Assembly: GCA_900768265.1 (NCBI GenBank) | Contig: CAAGCF010000024.1 | Location: 1 to 46,711 of the forward strand | From: an uncultured Collinsella sp. | Lineage (GTDB): Bacteria > Actinomycetota > Coriobacteriia > Coriobacteriales > Coriobacteriaceae | DNA length: 46,711 nucleotides | Direction of reading: 5' to 3' | Part shown: positions 1 through 6,757 of the stretch, piece after piece | Position numbering within the stretch: the first letter of the stretch is position 1 | Layout of the letters: each line of letters begins with the position of its first letter | Made by a program: the position numbers and the translations under genes | Notes under the pieces: model-generated | Told to the model about the DNA's origin: nothing | Database searches by the model: none | What the model saw: the letters and a program-made list of their open reading frames with translations, nothing else

Positions 1-35
1 AAACAAAACAGCCCAGAGGACATAGCCTCTGAGCT
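1..35 (-). terminator. Rho-independent terminator after the Gly-Val tRNA pair
   Basis: Read on the minus strand, a 10-bp stem (AGCTCAGAGG paired with CCTCTGGGCT) is followed by a T-rich tail. It lies 9 nt beyond the 3' end of tRNA-Val and should end the tRNA-Gly/tRNA-Val transcript. Confidence 0.8.
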
Positions 36-44
36 GCGAACATT

Positions 45-119
45 TGGTGGGCGTTAGAAGATTTGAACTTCTGACCTCTTCCGTGTCAGGGAAGCGCTCT
101 CCCCCTGAGCTAAACGCCC
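45..119 (-). tRNA. tRNA-Val(GAC)
   Basis: The minus strand folds into a full cloverleaf with a 7-bp acceptor stem (GGGCGTT/AACGCCC), discriminator A and an encoded CCA end. The anticodon loop is CTGACAC, giving anticodon GAC (valine). It lies 3 nt downstream of tRNA-Gly and is probably processed from the same transcript. Confidence 0.95.
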
Positions 120-122
120 AAA

Positions 123-198
123 TGGAGCGGACAACGGGGCTCGAACCCGCGACCCCAACCTTGGCAAGGTTGTGCTCTACCAACTGAGCCATGTCCGC
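123..198 (-). tRNA. tRNA-Gly(GCC), copy 1
   Basis: Complete cloverleaf on the minus strand with acceptor stem GCGGACA/TGTCCGC, anticodon loop TTGCCAA (anticodon GCC) and an encoded CCA. It is identical over 76 nt to the copies at 2410 and 2637. It is first in a two-tRNA transcript with tRNA-Val and has its own promoter just upstream. Confidence 0.95.
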
Positions 199-210
199 TT
201 ACGTGAATTA

Positions 211-257
211 ATCTTACGTGATACCCGCATCCTATGCAAGAACTTTTTTTGAAAAGT
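211..257 (-). promoter_or_regulatory. tRNA-Gly/Val promoter with A/T inverted repeat upstream
   Basis: On the minus strand, -35 TTGCAT (234-239) and -10 TAAGAT (211-216) are separated by 17 bp, and the tRNA starts 12 bp after the -10. Two nt upstream of the -35 lies the inverted repeat ACTTTTCAAAAAAAGT (242-257). The same layout is found at the tRNA-Gly copy 3 and tRNA-Leu promoters. Confidence 0.8.
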
Positions 258-340
258 TTTGCGACGCCCTCTCGAACCTCGCGAAGACATCAGCCACCAT
301 GGAAAGCGCGGGCAAACGCAAACTCGCCGCAAGAGGCCCC

Positions 341-2074
341 CTACAACTCAGCGAGCATGATCCAGGCAGAGCTGTCCTGCGCAAGCCTGCCGTCTGCAAG
401 CGGTGATGAGGTGAGCAGGACCTTGCCCGCCGGCAGCTCCACGGGTGCTGCACCGAAGTTCGTCACACACGCCCAGCCGTTGTCGCGGCGATAGGCGATG
501 ACGCCGCCCTCAGCGCCCTCGGCACCATCCGCAAGGCCGGTACGCCCGTCAAGATCGAGCCACGCAAGATCGTTGGCGCACCCGCGCAGCTTGCGCCGCA
601 GCCAGAGGGCGTCACGATAGAGCGCAAGCATCGATGTCGGGTCCGCTTCTTCCCTATCGGCAGCGTAATCGGAAAACCATGCAGGCTGCGGCAGATGGGG
701 CGCCGCATCGGCGTCCGCCGGTGAAAACCCAAACGATCCGCCCTGCGTGGGATCGTCCGTCGCCACCCACGGCAGGGGCACACGGCAGCCGTCGCGCCCC
801 TTCTCGCGCTTCGGTCCGTGCGTATTGGTCGCAGTAGGATCTTCGAGTGCGGCCCACGGGATATCGGCCACCTCAAAAAGGCCGAGCTCCTCACCCTGAT
901 ACACGTATGCCGAGCCCGGAAGCGCCAGCTCAAGCAAAAGGGCCGCCCGCGCGCGGCGCTCGCCGAGTTCACGGTCCTCGTCATAAGACGACCCGTCGCG
1001 TAAGAGCCAGTCAAGCGCAATCTGGTGGTAGCGCGTCGCCTTGATTTGCGGCAGGGCATAGCGCGTCGCCACGCGCGGCACGTCGTGGTTGGAGAGTACC
1101 CAGGTCGAGGCGGAATCGGATTCGATGGCCGCCTTCAAGCCCTCCTCGATTGCAGCGTGCATGTCATCATAGGTCCAAGTGGCCTTGGCGAACTCAAAGT
1201 TAAATGTCTGGCCAAGCTCGCTGGGGCGCGCGTAGAGATACTGGCGCTCGGGCAGCACCCACGCCTCGGCAACAGCGCTGCGCGGCGGATTATAGCGGTC
1301 GAACACGCGGCGCCACTCGCGATAGATCTCGTGAACCTCGTTGCGATCCCACAGCGGATGGGTGCCGTCGTCAACCATGTCATCGCCCTCGGCGAGATGC
1401 CACTGGTCGAGATCATCGCGGTCGAGATCCTTGGCGAGACCGTGCGCCACATCAATGCGAAAGCCATCGACGCCTCGATCGCTCCAAAACGCCAGGACGT
1501 CGCAAAAGAACGCGCGAACCTCGGGGCATGACCAGTCAAAGTCCGGCTGCTCGGGCGTAAACATGTGCAGATACCACTGACCGTCCGCAACACGCGTCCA
1601 GGCGGGGCCGCCAAAGTTGGCATTCCAATTGGTGGGAGGCAGCTCGCCATGCTCGCCGCGACCATCACGGAAGATATAGCGGGCGCGCTCGGGCGATCCG
1701 GGGCCGGCGGCAAGAGCGGCTTTGAACCAGGGGTGCTGGTTGGACGAATGGTTGGGCACGATGTCGACGATGACCTTGATGCCGCGCGCGTGAGCCGCGG
1801 CGATCATGTCATCGAAGTCGTCAAGCGAGCCGAGACGTTGGTCGACATCGCAGTAGTCCGCCACGTCATAGCCGCCATCGACAAGAGGCGATGGGTAAAA
1901 CGGGCTCAGCCAGATGGCCTCGATACCCAGCCGCTCAAGATAGTCCATCTGCTGGGTAATGCCCGCGATATCGCCCAAACCCGAACCAGTCGAGTCCTTA
2001 AACGAGCGCGGGTAAATCTGATAGATCGCGGCATCGGACATCCATGAGCGCGAGGAGGACTTTTCTGTAGCCAT
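341..2074 (-). CDS. GH13-family alpha-glucosidase (oligo-1,6-glucosidase type)
   Basis: A 577-residue cytoplasmic glycoside hydrolase expected to release glucose from alpha-linked oligosaccharides. The TIM-barrel motifs are present: DIVPNHSS near 104-111, GFRIDVAHG with nucleophile Asp208, AEAWV with acid/base Glu270, and SNHDVPR with Asp331. There is no signal peptide. The ATG at 2074 was chosen because GGGAGA precedes it by 9 nt; an upstream in-frame start at 2164 has no good ribosome site. It stands alone between tRNA transcripts, without a sugar transporter beside it. The family call is firm. Substrate (isomalto-oligosaccharides, sucrose or trehalose-like) cannot be fixed from sequence. 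Confidence 0.9.
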   Translation of the reverse strand: MATEKSSSRSWMSDAAIYQIYPRSFKDSTGSGLGDIAGITQQMDYLERLGIEAIWLSPFYPSPLVDGGYDVADYCDVDQRLGSLDDFDDMIAAAHARGIKVIVDIVPNHSSNQHPWFKAALAAGPGSPERARYIFRDGRGEHGELPPTNWNANFGGPAWTRVADGQWYLHMFTPEQPDFDWSCPEVRAFFCDVLAFWSDRGVDGFRIDVAHGLAKDLDRDDLDQWHLAEGDDMVDDGTHPLWDRNEVHEIYREWRRVFDRYNPPRSAVAEAWVLPERQYLYARPSELGQTFNFEFAKATWTYDDMHAAIEEGLKAAIESDSASTWVLSNHDVPRVATRYALPQIKATRYHQIALDWLLRDGSSYDEDRELGERRARAALLLELALPGSAYVYQGEELGLFEVADIPWAALEDPTATNTHGPKREKGRDGCRVPLPWVATDDPTQGGSFGFSPADADAAPHLPQPAWFSDYAADREEADPTSMLALYRDALWLRRKLRGCANDLAWLDLDGRTGLADGAEGAEGGVIAYRRDNGWACVTNFGAAPVELPAGKVLLTSSPLADGRLAQDSSAWIMLAEL

Positions 2075-2208
2075 GGGGTGTGTCTCCCTTGCAACGAGGT
2101 TTTGTGAGATGCCCACGATGATACGCCCAAAGCTGACATTCACGGCAATCAACGCCGCAGCCACGCCCCAAACGCTCGCCCCCTCTCGGGCTCGAGCCTC
2201 CTGGGACG

Positions 2209-2220
2209 AATCGATCGATT
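2209..2220. promoter_or_regulatory. Perfect palindrome upstream of the GH13 gene, possible operator
   Basis: AATCGATCGATT is a perfect 12-bp palindrome about 135 bp upstream of the alpha-glucosidase start, near a second palindrome GGCTCGAGCC (2189-2198). Sugar-responsive repressors often bind such sites. No clear -10/-35 pair was recognised beside it, so the operator role is a guess. Confidence 0.3.
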
Positions 2221-2263
2221 AGTGAAAAGAACGGAAGACTTACTCCCCCGGCCACGACAGCGA

Positions 2264-2363
2264 GCGGGCTCCGGGTGCCCCAGGTTGCCGCGAAAGAGGA
2301 GGGAAGCGTACTTTATGTACGCGACCGACGATTGAGGGGCAAGATGGGGTGCCCGGGGCCCGC
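2264..2363 (+). repeat. Foldback element, family B, copy 1 (candidate structured RNA)
   Basis: About 100 nt fold into one long hairpin. The outer 19-bp stem (2264-2282 with 2345-2363) is continuous on the plus strand only if three G-U pairs are allowed; on the minus strand these become A-C mismatches. Inside lie a TTGCC/GGCAA helix, a large internal loop (GAAAGAGGAG... opposite CGACGATTGAG), and an apical GCGTAC/GTACGC stem. The internal loop and apical stem recur at 20924-21021 on the minus strand, while the outer stems differ. No plus-strand promoter was recognised. Confidence 0.65.
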
Positions 2364-2373
2364 GCAGCGTCAA

Positions 2374-2400
2374 CAAAAAACGCGGTTCGTTAGAACCGCG
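2374..2400 (-). terminator. Terminator after tRNA-Gly copy 2
   Basis: On the minus strand, an 8-bp hairpin CGCGGTTC/GAACCGCG (2381-2400) is followed by six T residues. It lies 9 nt past the tRNA 3' end and closes the Gly-Cys-Gly tRNA array. Confidence 0.85.
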
Positions 2401-2409
2401 TAAGATAGT

Positions 2410-2485
2410 TGGAGCGGACAACGGGGCTCGAACCCGCGACCCCAACCTTGGCAAGGTTGTGCTCTACCAACTGAGCCATGTCCGC
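2410..2485 (-). tRNA. tRNA-Gly(GCC), copy 2
   Basis: Identical over 76 nt, including CCA, to the copies at 123 and 2637. It is third in the array Gly-Cys-Gly. There is no room for a separate promoter between it and tRNA-Cys, because the 42-nt spacer is taken up by a hairpin and T-tract. Confidence 0.95.
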
Positions 2486-2491
2486 ATATGT

Positions 2492-2518
2492 AAAACAAAA
2501 CGGGCGCCGGAGCGCCCG
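2492..2518 (-). terminator. Hairpin with T-tract between tRNA-Cys and tRNA-Gly copy 2
   Basis: On the minus strand CGGGCGC/GCGCCCG (2501-2518) is followed by TTTTGTTTT. It has the form of a rho-independent terminator but sits inside a tRNA array whose next member lacks a visible promoter. It may therefore be partial, or act in 3'-end processing. Confidence 0.7.
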
Positions 2519-2527
2519 GATGTTGCC

Positions 2528-2601
2528 TGGAGGCGAAGCCCGGATTCGAACCGGGGGTAAAGGCTTTGCAGGCCTCTGCCTTACCACTTGGCCACTTCGC
2601 C
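2528..2601 (-). tRNA. tRNA-Cys(GCA)
   Basis: Cloverleaf on the minus strand with acceptor stem GGCGAAG/CTTCGCC and encoded CCA. The anticodon loop CTGCAAA gives anticodon GCA (cysteine). It is the middle member of the Gly-Cys-Gly array. Confidence 0.95.
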
Positions 2602-2602
2602 G

Positions 2603-2626
2603 AAAAAGGACCGCTTGAGACGGTCC
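2603..2626 (-). terminator. Hairpin with T-tract between tRNA-Gly copy 3 and tRNA-Cys
   Basis: On the minus strand GGACCG/CGGTCC (2608-2626) is followed by TTTTT. The T-run ends 1 nt before tRNA-Cys begins, so full termination here would leave tRNA-Cys without a promoter. Confidence 0.65.
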
Positions 2627-2636
2627 GGAAATGCAA

Positions 2637-2712
2637 TGGAGCGGACAACGGGGCTCGAACCCGCGACCCCAACCTTGGCAAGGTTGTGCTCTACCAACTG
2701 AGCCATGTCCGC
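2637..2712 (-). tRNA. tRNA-Gly(GCC), copy 3
   Basis: Identical to copies 1 and 2 over 76 nt. It is the first gene of the Gly-Cys-Gly array and has a strong promoter directly upstream. Confidence 0.95.
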
Positions 2713-2724
2713 TTGCGGGTTATT

Positions 2725-2772
2725 AATTTACGCGAGTTGCCCAAAAGACGCAAGTACTTTTTTCAAAAAAGT
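2725..2772 (-). promoter_or_regulatory. tRNA-Gly/Cys/Gly promoter with A/T inverted repeat
   Basis: On the minus strand, -35 TTGCGT (2748-2753), a 17-bp spacer and -10 TAAATT (2725-2730). The inverted repeat ACTTTTTTGAAAAAAGT occupies 2756-2772, exactly 2 nt upstream of the -35, as at the other two tRNA promoters in the window. Confidence 0.8.
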
Positions 2773-2817
2773 TGTTCGGCACATGCTCTTGGCAGATATA
2801 CATGCCAAAACGATTTA

Positions 2818-3564
2818 CTAGGCGCACGATTCCAATGTTCCGCTAAACAGCTTTACCATCCGAACGCGCGTACCGGCACCATCAGTACGACGGGCAACCT
2901 CCACGTTGTCGACTAACATGCGCATGAGCTTGATCCCACGCCCGCGCTCCTCAGTCGTAACCGGTTCACTCGACCCGTCAATCGAATAGCCCGCCCCACG
3001 GTCGACAACCTCAATCACGACACGATCGCCATAGGCCTGAACCGTCAGGATGCATCCGATACCGCCCGCATGGTCATACGCGTTGCCCAGCGCCTCGCCC
3101 GATGCCAACGCGACGTCATAGCGCTCATCCCGCCTCAGGGGAAGCGGTTCGAGTAGCTCGGCAATACGATGACGATAGTATGGAAGGTTCTCGATACCCT
3201 GGCGCACCTCGACACTCTTGCTCCAGCGAGGCAATTCCCCCACCGGAATGGCAGGAATCGACTCCCGAGCGAAGCCCGCAACATGGAGGATGTCGACAAG
3301 TCGGGCAATCTCCAAAAAGCGGATGACCTCATCGGAGGCGTTAACGAGCGAAAGCAGGCCCTCTCGCCTCATGAGTTCTCTGGCACGTGTAAGCAAAAAC
3401 GCCAAACCCGTCGAGTCGATAAAGCCCACGGCCTGGCAATTGATGACAACGCGACGAACGCCCCGGTCGATCAAATTGTCCAACCGTCGGCGCAGCACGG
3501 GCACCGAGGCGATGTCGACATCACCCGGTGGCGTCAAAACCGCTATGTCATTCCACTCATTCAT
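2818..3564 (-). CDS. Fused STAS domain - anti-sigma-factor serine kinase
   Basis: A 248-residue cytoplasmic protein joining two normally separate partner-switching components. Residues 1-95 are a STAS domain with the phosphorylation motif IDSTGL (Ser51), as in SpoIIAA/RsbV. From about 125 to 245 is a GHKL-type HATPase as in SpoIIAB/RsbW: N-box SGEALGNAYDHA, DRGAG, and GRGIKLM. The kinase motifs look intact. The ATG at 3564 was preferred over a TTG at 3627 that has no good ribosome site; GGGGAA lies 10 nt before the ATG. The gene follows the phosphatase gene by 78 bp and is probably co-transcribed. No sigma factor is adjacent, so the target is unknown. Confidence 0.85.
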   Translation of the reverse strand: MNEWNDIAVLTPPGDVDIASVPVLRRRLDNLIDRGVRRVVINCQAVGFIDSTGLAFLLTRARELMRREGLLSLVNASDEVIRFLEIARLVDILHVAGFARESIPAIPVGELPRWSKSVEVRQGIENLPYYRHRIAELLEPLPLRRDERYDVALASGEALGNAYDHAGGIGCILTVQAYGDRVVIEVVDRGAGYSIDGSSEPVTTEERGRGIKLMRMLVDNVEVARRTDGAGTRVRMVKLFSGTLESCA

Positions 3565-3642
3565 ACGACCATGGTTCCCCAAAAAAGCCCACTCGATGCA
3601 TTCGTTTCCCCAACCGTCCGGATTCAACCCGCCCAGCGTCGT

Positions 3643-5988
3643 CTATGAACGACCCCGTAAAAACTCAAGGGACACCAATGCAATGTCATCGTCCAGCGCC
3701 GAATCGGTAAATCGGTCAAGCTCGCCCAAGACCTTGCCGCAAATGCCCGATACGCCCTCACCCGAGACAGAGAGCAGAAGGTCGCGAAGGCGCTGTTCGC
3801 CAAAGAAAGCACCCGAGCGATCACGTGCTTCAATCGTTCCGTCGGTATACATAAATAGCATGTCACCAGGAGCGAACGTAAAGGCGCCCGTCTCGTAGAC
3901 CATGCTCTCAAAGGCACCGATCACGCCCGATTGGCACCCAAGGAGCTCCACTTCTCCCCCTCGGGTTTCTCCGCCGCCAAGCGGCGTCGACGACGGCCTG
4001 ATGACCATGGTGGGAGGATGGCCAGCCGAGCAATAGGTCGCGCGCCCCGCCTTAAGATCGATTTTGGCAATAAAGGCCGTTACGAACGTCTCGACCCTCG
4101 AAAAGCCCATGAGCATGCTATTGAGCGAGCGGGCCATGCGGGCAGGCCCCGCACCCTCCCAGGCATAGGCCGTCAGCGCCGTCTTGACGAGTGCAGACAT
4201 GGATGCCGCCTCGATGCCCTTGCCGGACACATCGCCCAGGATCATGACGGCGCAATCGTCGGGAAGACGGATGAGCGTATAGAAGTCACCACCGACCAAT
4301 GCAGAGTTCGTGGCTGACAGGTATACCGAATCGGTCGCGATGCCCGGAACGTCACCAAGCGAATTTCTCATGCCAATCTGAAGCGTCTGAGCAATATGAC
4401 GTTCTTCGCGCTTTTGAGACTCGCCCTCATAAATCAACTCAAAGTCATGCGCCAAATGCACCATGTAGTCGTATTCGAGGTCATCAATGGGCTCCTGGCT
4501 GCCATCGCGGAGCAGCAAAGCACGCCTCGTCGGCCCCTTGGCGATATCAGCGGGAACAATTGCATCGTTGCTTCGCTTGCCATCCGATTCCGAGTGGTAG
4601 CGCCCTGCTTCGATGCCGGAGTCGACATAAAGTCCCTGACACGGTAGGCCGTGGGCCCTCAACCATGCACCCATAGACGTGGATTCGTCCACACGTGTAA
4701 GGCGCACGTGCCTGAGATCGTCGGCACTCGTCCCGCCCAGCACCGATGTCTCGAACCCATCAGAAGATGTCCCCAGGCGCGCCGCCGGCGTCGTGACGGA
4801 AAAGAAGAGTGACTCTGGATCGCCCGGCAACGCCACACGGCTACCGCCCTCAAAATCGATAACATAGGCTTCGAGGCCCGCATCGTACTCCACGGGGCAA
4901 AAATGGCAATTTAGCACGGCACAGATTTCGGACGAGACGGCGTGCGAAGCAGCGACCGGATCATCAAGATAGGTAAAAAGCTCATCGCGCAGCACGTTGA
5001 GCGAACGACCAAGTTCTGCCGTGCGGCGCGAACGTAAGCTCGACGCCATGCCGACCATCTGAATAGACAGGTAATCGCAGATGACCTCGAGCACGTTAAG
5101 GTCATAGGCAAGTGGCGCCTGTGGACGTTTCCAACCGACCTCCAACACACCGAGCACCTGCGTGCCGTAAAACACGGGAAGACAGATCTCGCTGCGATAC
5201 GGGGGCATATCCTGCACGCGCAGCAAGTGCTTGGAACGATTGTCCAAATCCATGAACATACCCGAAGCAACCCGGTCGCCCTCAAGGTCCTGCTGAATCG
5301 ACAGGCGGCAGGCACGCGACTCGCGAAGAACATACGTCGGAATGCCAGCGCCATACGGCAAAAACTCGGGCAGGTAGCTATCATGCAGCTCCTTGGAAAC
5401 ACCGCGAAGCTTAAAGCCGCCGCTCTCAGAAAAATAAATCGCAGCTCCAGAGGCATCGAGCGTTCCGACGAGCTGATTCAAAACGATATCGAGCAAGCTG
5501 GGGAGCTCATTGGAGCCCACGGTACTCATAATGACCGAAAGGGTACCCGAAAGGCGTTTATTCGCCACCCTAAGCTCCGAAAGCGCACGTTTGAGCTGAC
5601 GATCGTGGGAATACTGCTCTTCGATACTGTGAAGCGCCACCAGGACACGTGGTGCGCGGCGCCCAAAGATGCGTGGAGGCGTTACGGAGCCCGCACGAAC
5701 CAAGACGGGAATAAAAGAGCCGTCACTCAGCTTGAGCATCAGTTCGTTCTCGGAGCCATCAGTTTCAAATGGTAGACGATGTTCCGTCGCACGTTCAAAA
5801 GCGGACGAATACAGGACGTCTTTAACATCTCCACCGATGACGTCGGCGCGTTCCTCGCACATCAAACCAAGTAAGCGATTATTCACATGCAGAATGGTTC
5901 CGTCGAGCTCACAAATGATGACAGCATCGCTCGTGATCTCGACCAGTTGGGCAACGTCTGCCCACTCGTTGCGCTCAAGCGTTTCCAT
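3643..5988 (-). CDS. PAS-GAF-SpoIIE/PP2C-type serine phosphatase
   Basis: A 781-residue cytoplasmic sensor phosphatase of the RsbU/RsbP class. A PAS domain covers about 10-115 (SDAVIICELDGTILHVNN), a coiled linker follows, then a GAF domain at about 150-320. A middle region at 340-530 was not recognised. The SpoIIE phosphatase covers about 545-781. Metal-binding acidic residues are present in GGDFY, GDVSGKG, YTDG and DDDIALV. There are no membrane segments, so the input is probably cytosolic. The ATG at 5988 follows GTGAGG by 6 nt; a GTG at 6000 is possible. The natural substrate is the phosphorylated STAS domain encoded just downstream. Confidence 0.88.
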   Translation of the reverse strand: METLERNEWADVAQLVEITSDAVIICELDGTILHVNNRLLGLMCEERADVIGGDVKDVLYSSAFERATEHRLPFETDGSENELMLKLSDGSFIPVLVRAGSVTPPRIFGRRAPRVLVALHSIEEQYSHDRQLKRALSELRVANKRLSGTLSVIMSTVGSNELPSLLDIVLNQLVGTLDASGAAIYFSESGGFKLRGVSKELHDSYLPEFLPYGAGIPTYVLRESRACRLSIQQDLEGDRVASGMFMDLDNRSKHLLRVQDMPPYRSEICLPVFYGTQVLGVLEVGWKRPQAPLAYDLNVLEVICDYLSIQMVGMASSLRSRRTAELGRSLNVLRDELFTYLDDPVAASHAVSSEICAVLNCHFCPVEYDAGLEAYVIDFEGGSRVALPGDPESLFFSVTTPAARLGTSSDGFETSVLGGTSADDLRHVRLTRVDESTSMGAWLRAHGLPCQGLYVDSGIEAGRYHSESDGKRSNDAIVPADIAKGPTRRALLLRDGSQEPIDDLEYDYMVHLAHDFELIYEGESQKREERHIAQTLQIGMRNSLGDVPGIATDSVYLSATNSALVGGDFYTLIRLPDDCAVMILGDVSGKGIEAASMSALVKTALTAYAWEGAGPARMARSLNSMLMGFSRVETFVTAFIAKIDLKAGRATYCSAGHPPTMVIRPSSTPLGGGETRGGEVELLGCQSGVIGAFESMVYETGAFTFAPGDMLFMYTDGTIEARDRSGAFFGEQRLRDLLLSVSGEGVSGICGKVLGELDRFTDSALDDDIALVSLEFLRGRS

Positions 5989-6014
5989 CGTGGACCTCAC
6001 CGTCTATCGGTAAC

Positions 6015-6036
6015 AAAAAAGCCTCCGAAGAGGCTT
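6015..6036 (-). terminator. Terminator after tRNA-Leu
   Basis: On the minus strand AAGCCTC-TTCG-GAGGCTT is followed by a run of Ts. It lies 11 nt past the tRNA-Leu 3' end and separates it from the phosphatase gene. Confidence 0.88.
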
Positions 6037-6047
6037 CTCAAATGCGA

Positions 6048-6137
6048 TGGTGTCGGAGGCGGGACTTGAACCCGCATGACCAAAAAGCGGTCACTAGCAC
6101 CTCAAGCTAGCGCGTCTGCCAATTCCGCCACTCCGAC
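6048..6137 (-). tRNA. tRNA-Leu(GAG)
   Basis: A 90-nt class II tRNA on the minus strand with a long variable arm. Acceptor stem GTCGGAG/CTCCGAC, discriminator A and encoded CCA are present. The anticodon loop TTGAGGT gives anticodon GAG (leucine). It is monocistronic, with its own promoter and terminator. Confidence 0.95.
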
Positions 6138-6194
6138 ATGCTATGTTGTTGATTCGCGGTTCGTTTTCTTGGACCCGCGCGTTCAACGATGAAG

Positions 6195-6243
6195 ATAATA
6201 ACCTATGATTCGAGAACTGTGCAAGCACTTTTTTGAAAAAAGT
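6195..6243 (-). promoter_or_regulatory. tRNA-Leu promoter with A/T inverted repeat
   Basis: On the minus strand, -35 TTGCAC (6219-6224), an 18-bp spacer and -10 TATTAT (6195-6200). The inverted repeat ACTTTTTTCAAAAAAGT (6227-6243) lies 2 nt upstream of the -35, the third case of this arrangement in the window. Confidence 0.8.
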
Positions 6244-6281
6244 TTACGAATTTGTAAATGCGCAGGTAGACTGACCTGTTC

Positions 6282-6406
6282 GGGCCGGAATGAGGTTGCT
6301 TTCCAACGCGTCCTCGGGCATGCGACATTATTTTGATCCGCGCTTCGCGCTACAAAATAATGCCGCCCCCTGCGGAATGCGTTGGAAAGCAACCTCATTC
6401 CGGCCC
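6282..6406 (+). repeat. 125-nt foldback element, family A, copy 1
   Basis: Perfect 28-bp inverted arms (6282-6309 with 6379-6406) enclose an internal loop, a 10-bp helix CATTATTTTG/CAAAATAATG and a GCGC-rich tip. The internal-loop strands GTCCTCGGGCATG and CCTGCGGAAT recur, nearly unchanged, in the element at 6588-6712 on the other strand, whereas the arm and inner-helix sequences differ completely. There is no T-tract of terminator type at either edge. Confidence 0.75.
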
Positions 6407-6467
6407 TAGGAGTATGCACTCCGGGCACAGTTCTCAAATATGTTCTGGGGCTAATACAAAATTTAGT

Positions 6468-6522
6468 GGCTCGGCTTTGCCGAGCCCTTATATGGGGAGG
6501 CCGGAGCTAAAGCTCCGGCCTC
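6468..6522 (-). other. Two tandem hairpins downstream of oppF
   Basis: GGCTCGGC/GCCGAGCC (6468-6486) and the 12-bp perfect stem GAGGCCGGAGCT/AGCTCCGGCCTC (6497-6522) lie between the two foldback elements. Neither has a strong T-run on the minus strand, so they are at best weak terminators for the opp operon. The rest of the 590-bp gap between tRNA-Leu and oppF holds no credible gene. Confidence 0.5.
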
Positions 6523-6549
6523 GCTCAATTTCCTATTAGATTAAGTGAG

Positions 6550-6757
6550 CGATCAAGGAATCGCACTCCCCCTGCCGAGTTACCGTAGGGCCCGCCCTGG
6601 TGTTACTTTTCAGAACACTCCGCAGGACGGAGGAAGCCCCGCAGCGCGTAGCGCGCAGCGGGGCTTCCGACATGTCCGAGGACGTTCTGAAAAGTAACAA
6701 CAGGGCGGGCCCGGACGAAAACAACCGACTACAGGTCGATGTGCGATTCCTTGATCG
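6550..6757. repeat. 17-bp inverted repeat spanning the oppF 3' end and enclosing an element
   Basis: CGATCAAGGAATCGCAC at 6550-6566 recurs as its exact reverse complement at 6741-6757, inside the last codons of oppF. The pair brackets the foldback at 6588-6712. The oppF transcript can therefore close a larger stem around that hairpin. Confidence 0.75.
6588..6712 (-). repeat. 125-nt foldback element, family A, copy 2
   Basis: 29-bp arms with one mismatch (6588-6616 with 6684-6712) enclose an 11-bp helix GGAAGCCCCGC/GCGGGGCTTCC and a GCGCG-CTA-CGCGC tip. Read on the minus strand, the internal loop contains GTCCTCGGACATG and CCTGCGGAGT, matching copy 1 at 6282-6406. Both elements are exactly 125 nt and lie in opposite orientation 181 nt apart. 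It starts 16 nt past the oppF stop codon, in the oppF transcript's 3' region. Confidence 0.75.

Noticed and set aside
2789..2808. TTGGCA/TGCCAA stem after the STAS-kinase gene as a terminator.
   Set aside because: Only six base pairs and no T-run follows directly; too weak to list.
6282..6712. Foldbacks read as ordinary rho-independent terminators of oppF and tRNA-Leu.
   Set aside because: Arms of 28-29 bp, conserved internal loops and lack of a T-tract do not fit, and tRNA-Leu already has a good terminator. A minor terminating effect is not excluded.
6282..6712. A miniature transposable element pair.
   Set aside because: A mobile pair should share arm sequence and target duplications. The arms are unrelated and no direct repeats flank them. 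Mobility of an unusual kind cannot be excluded.
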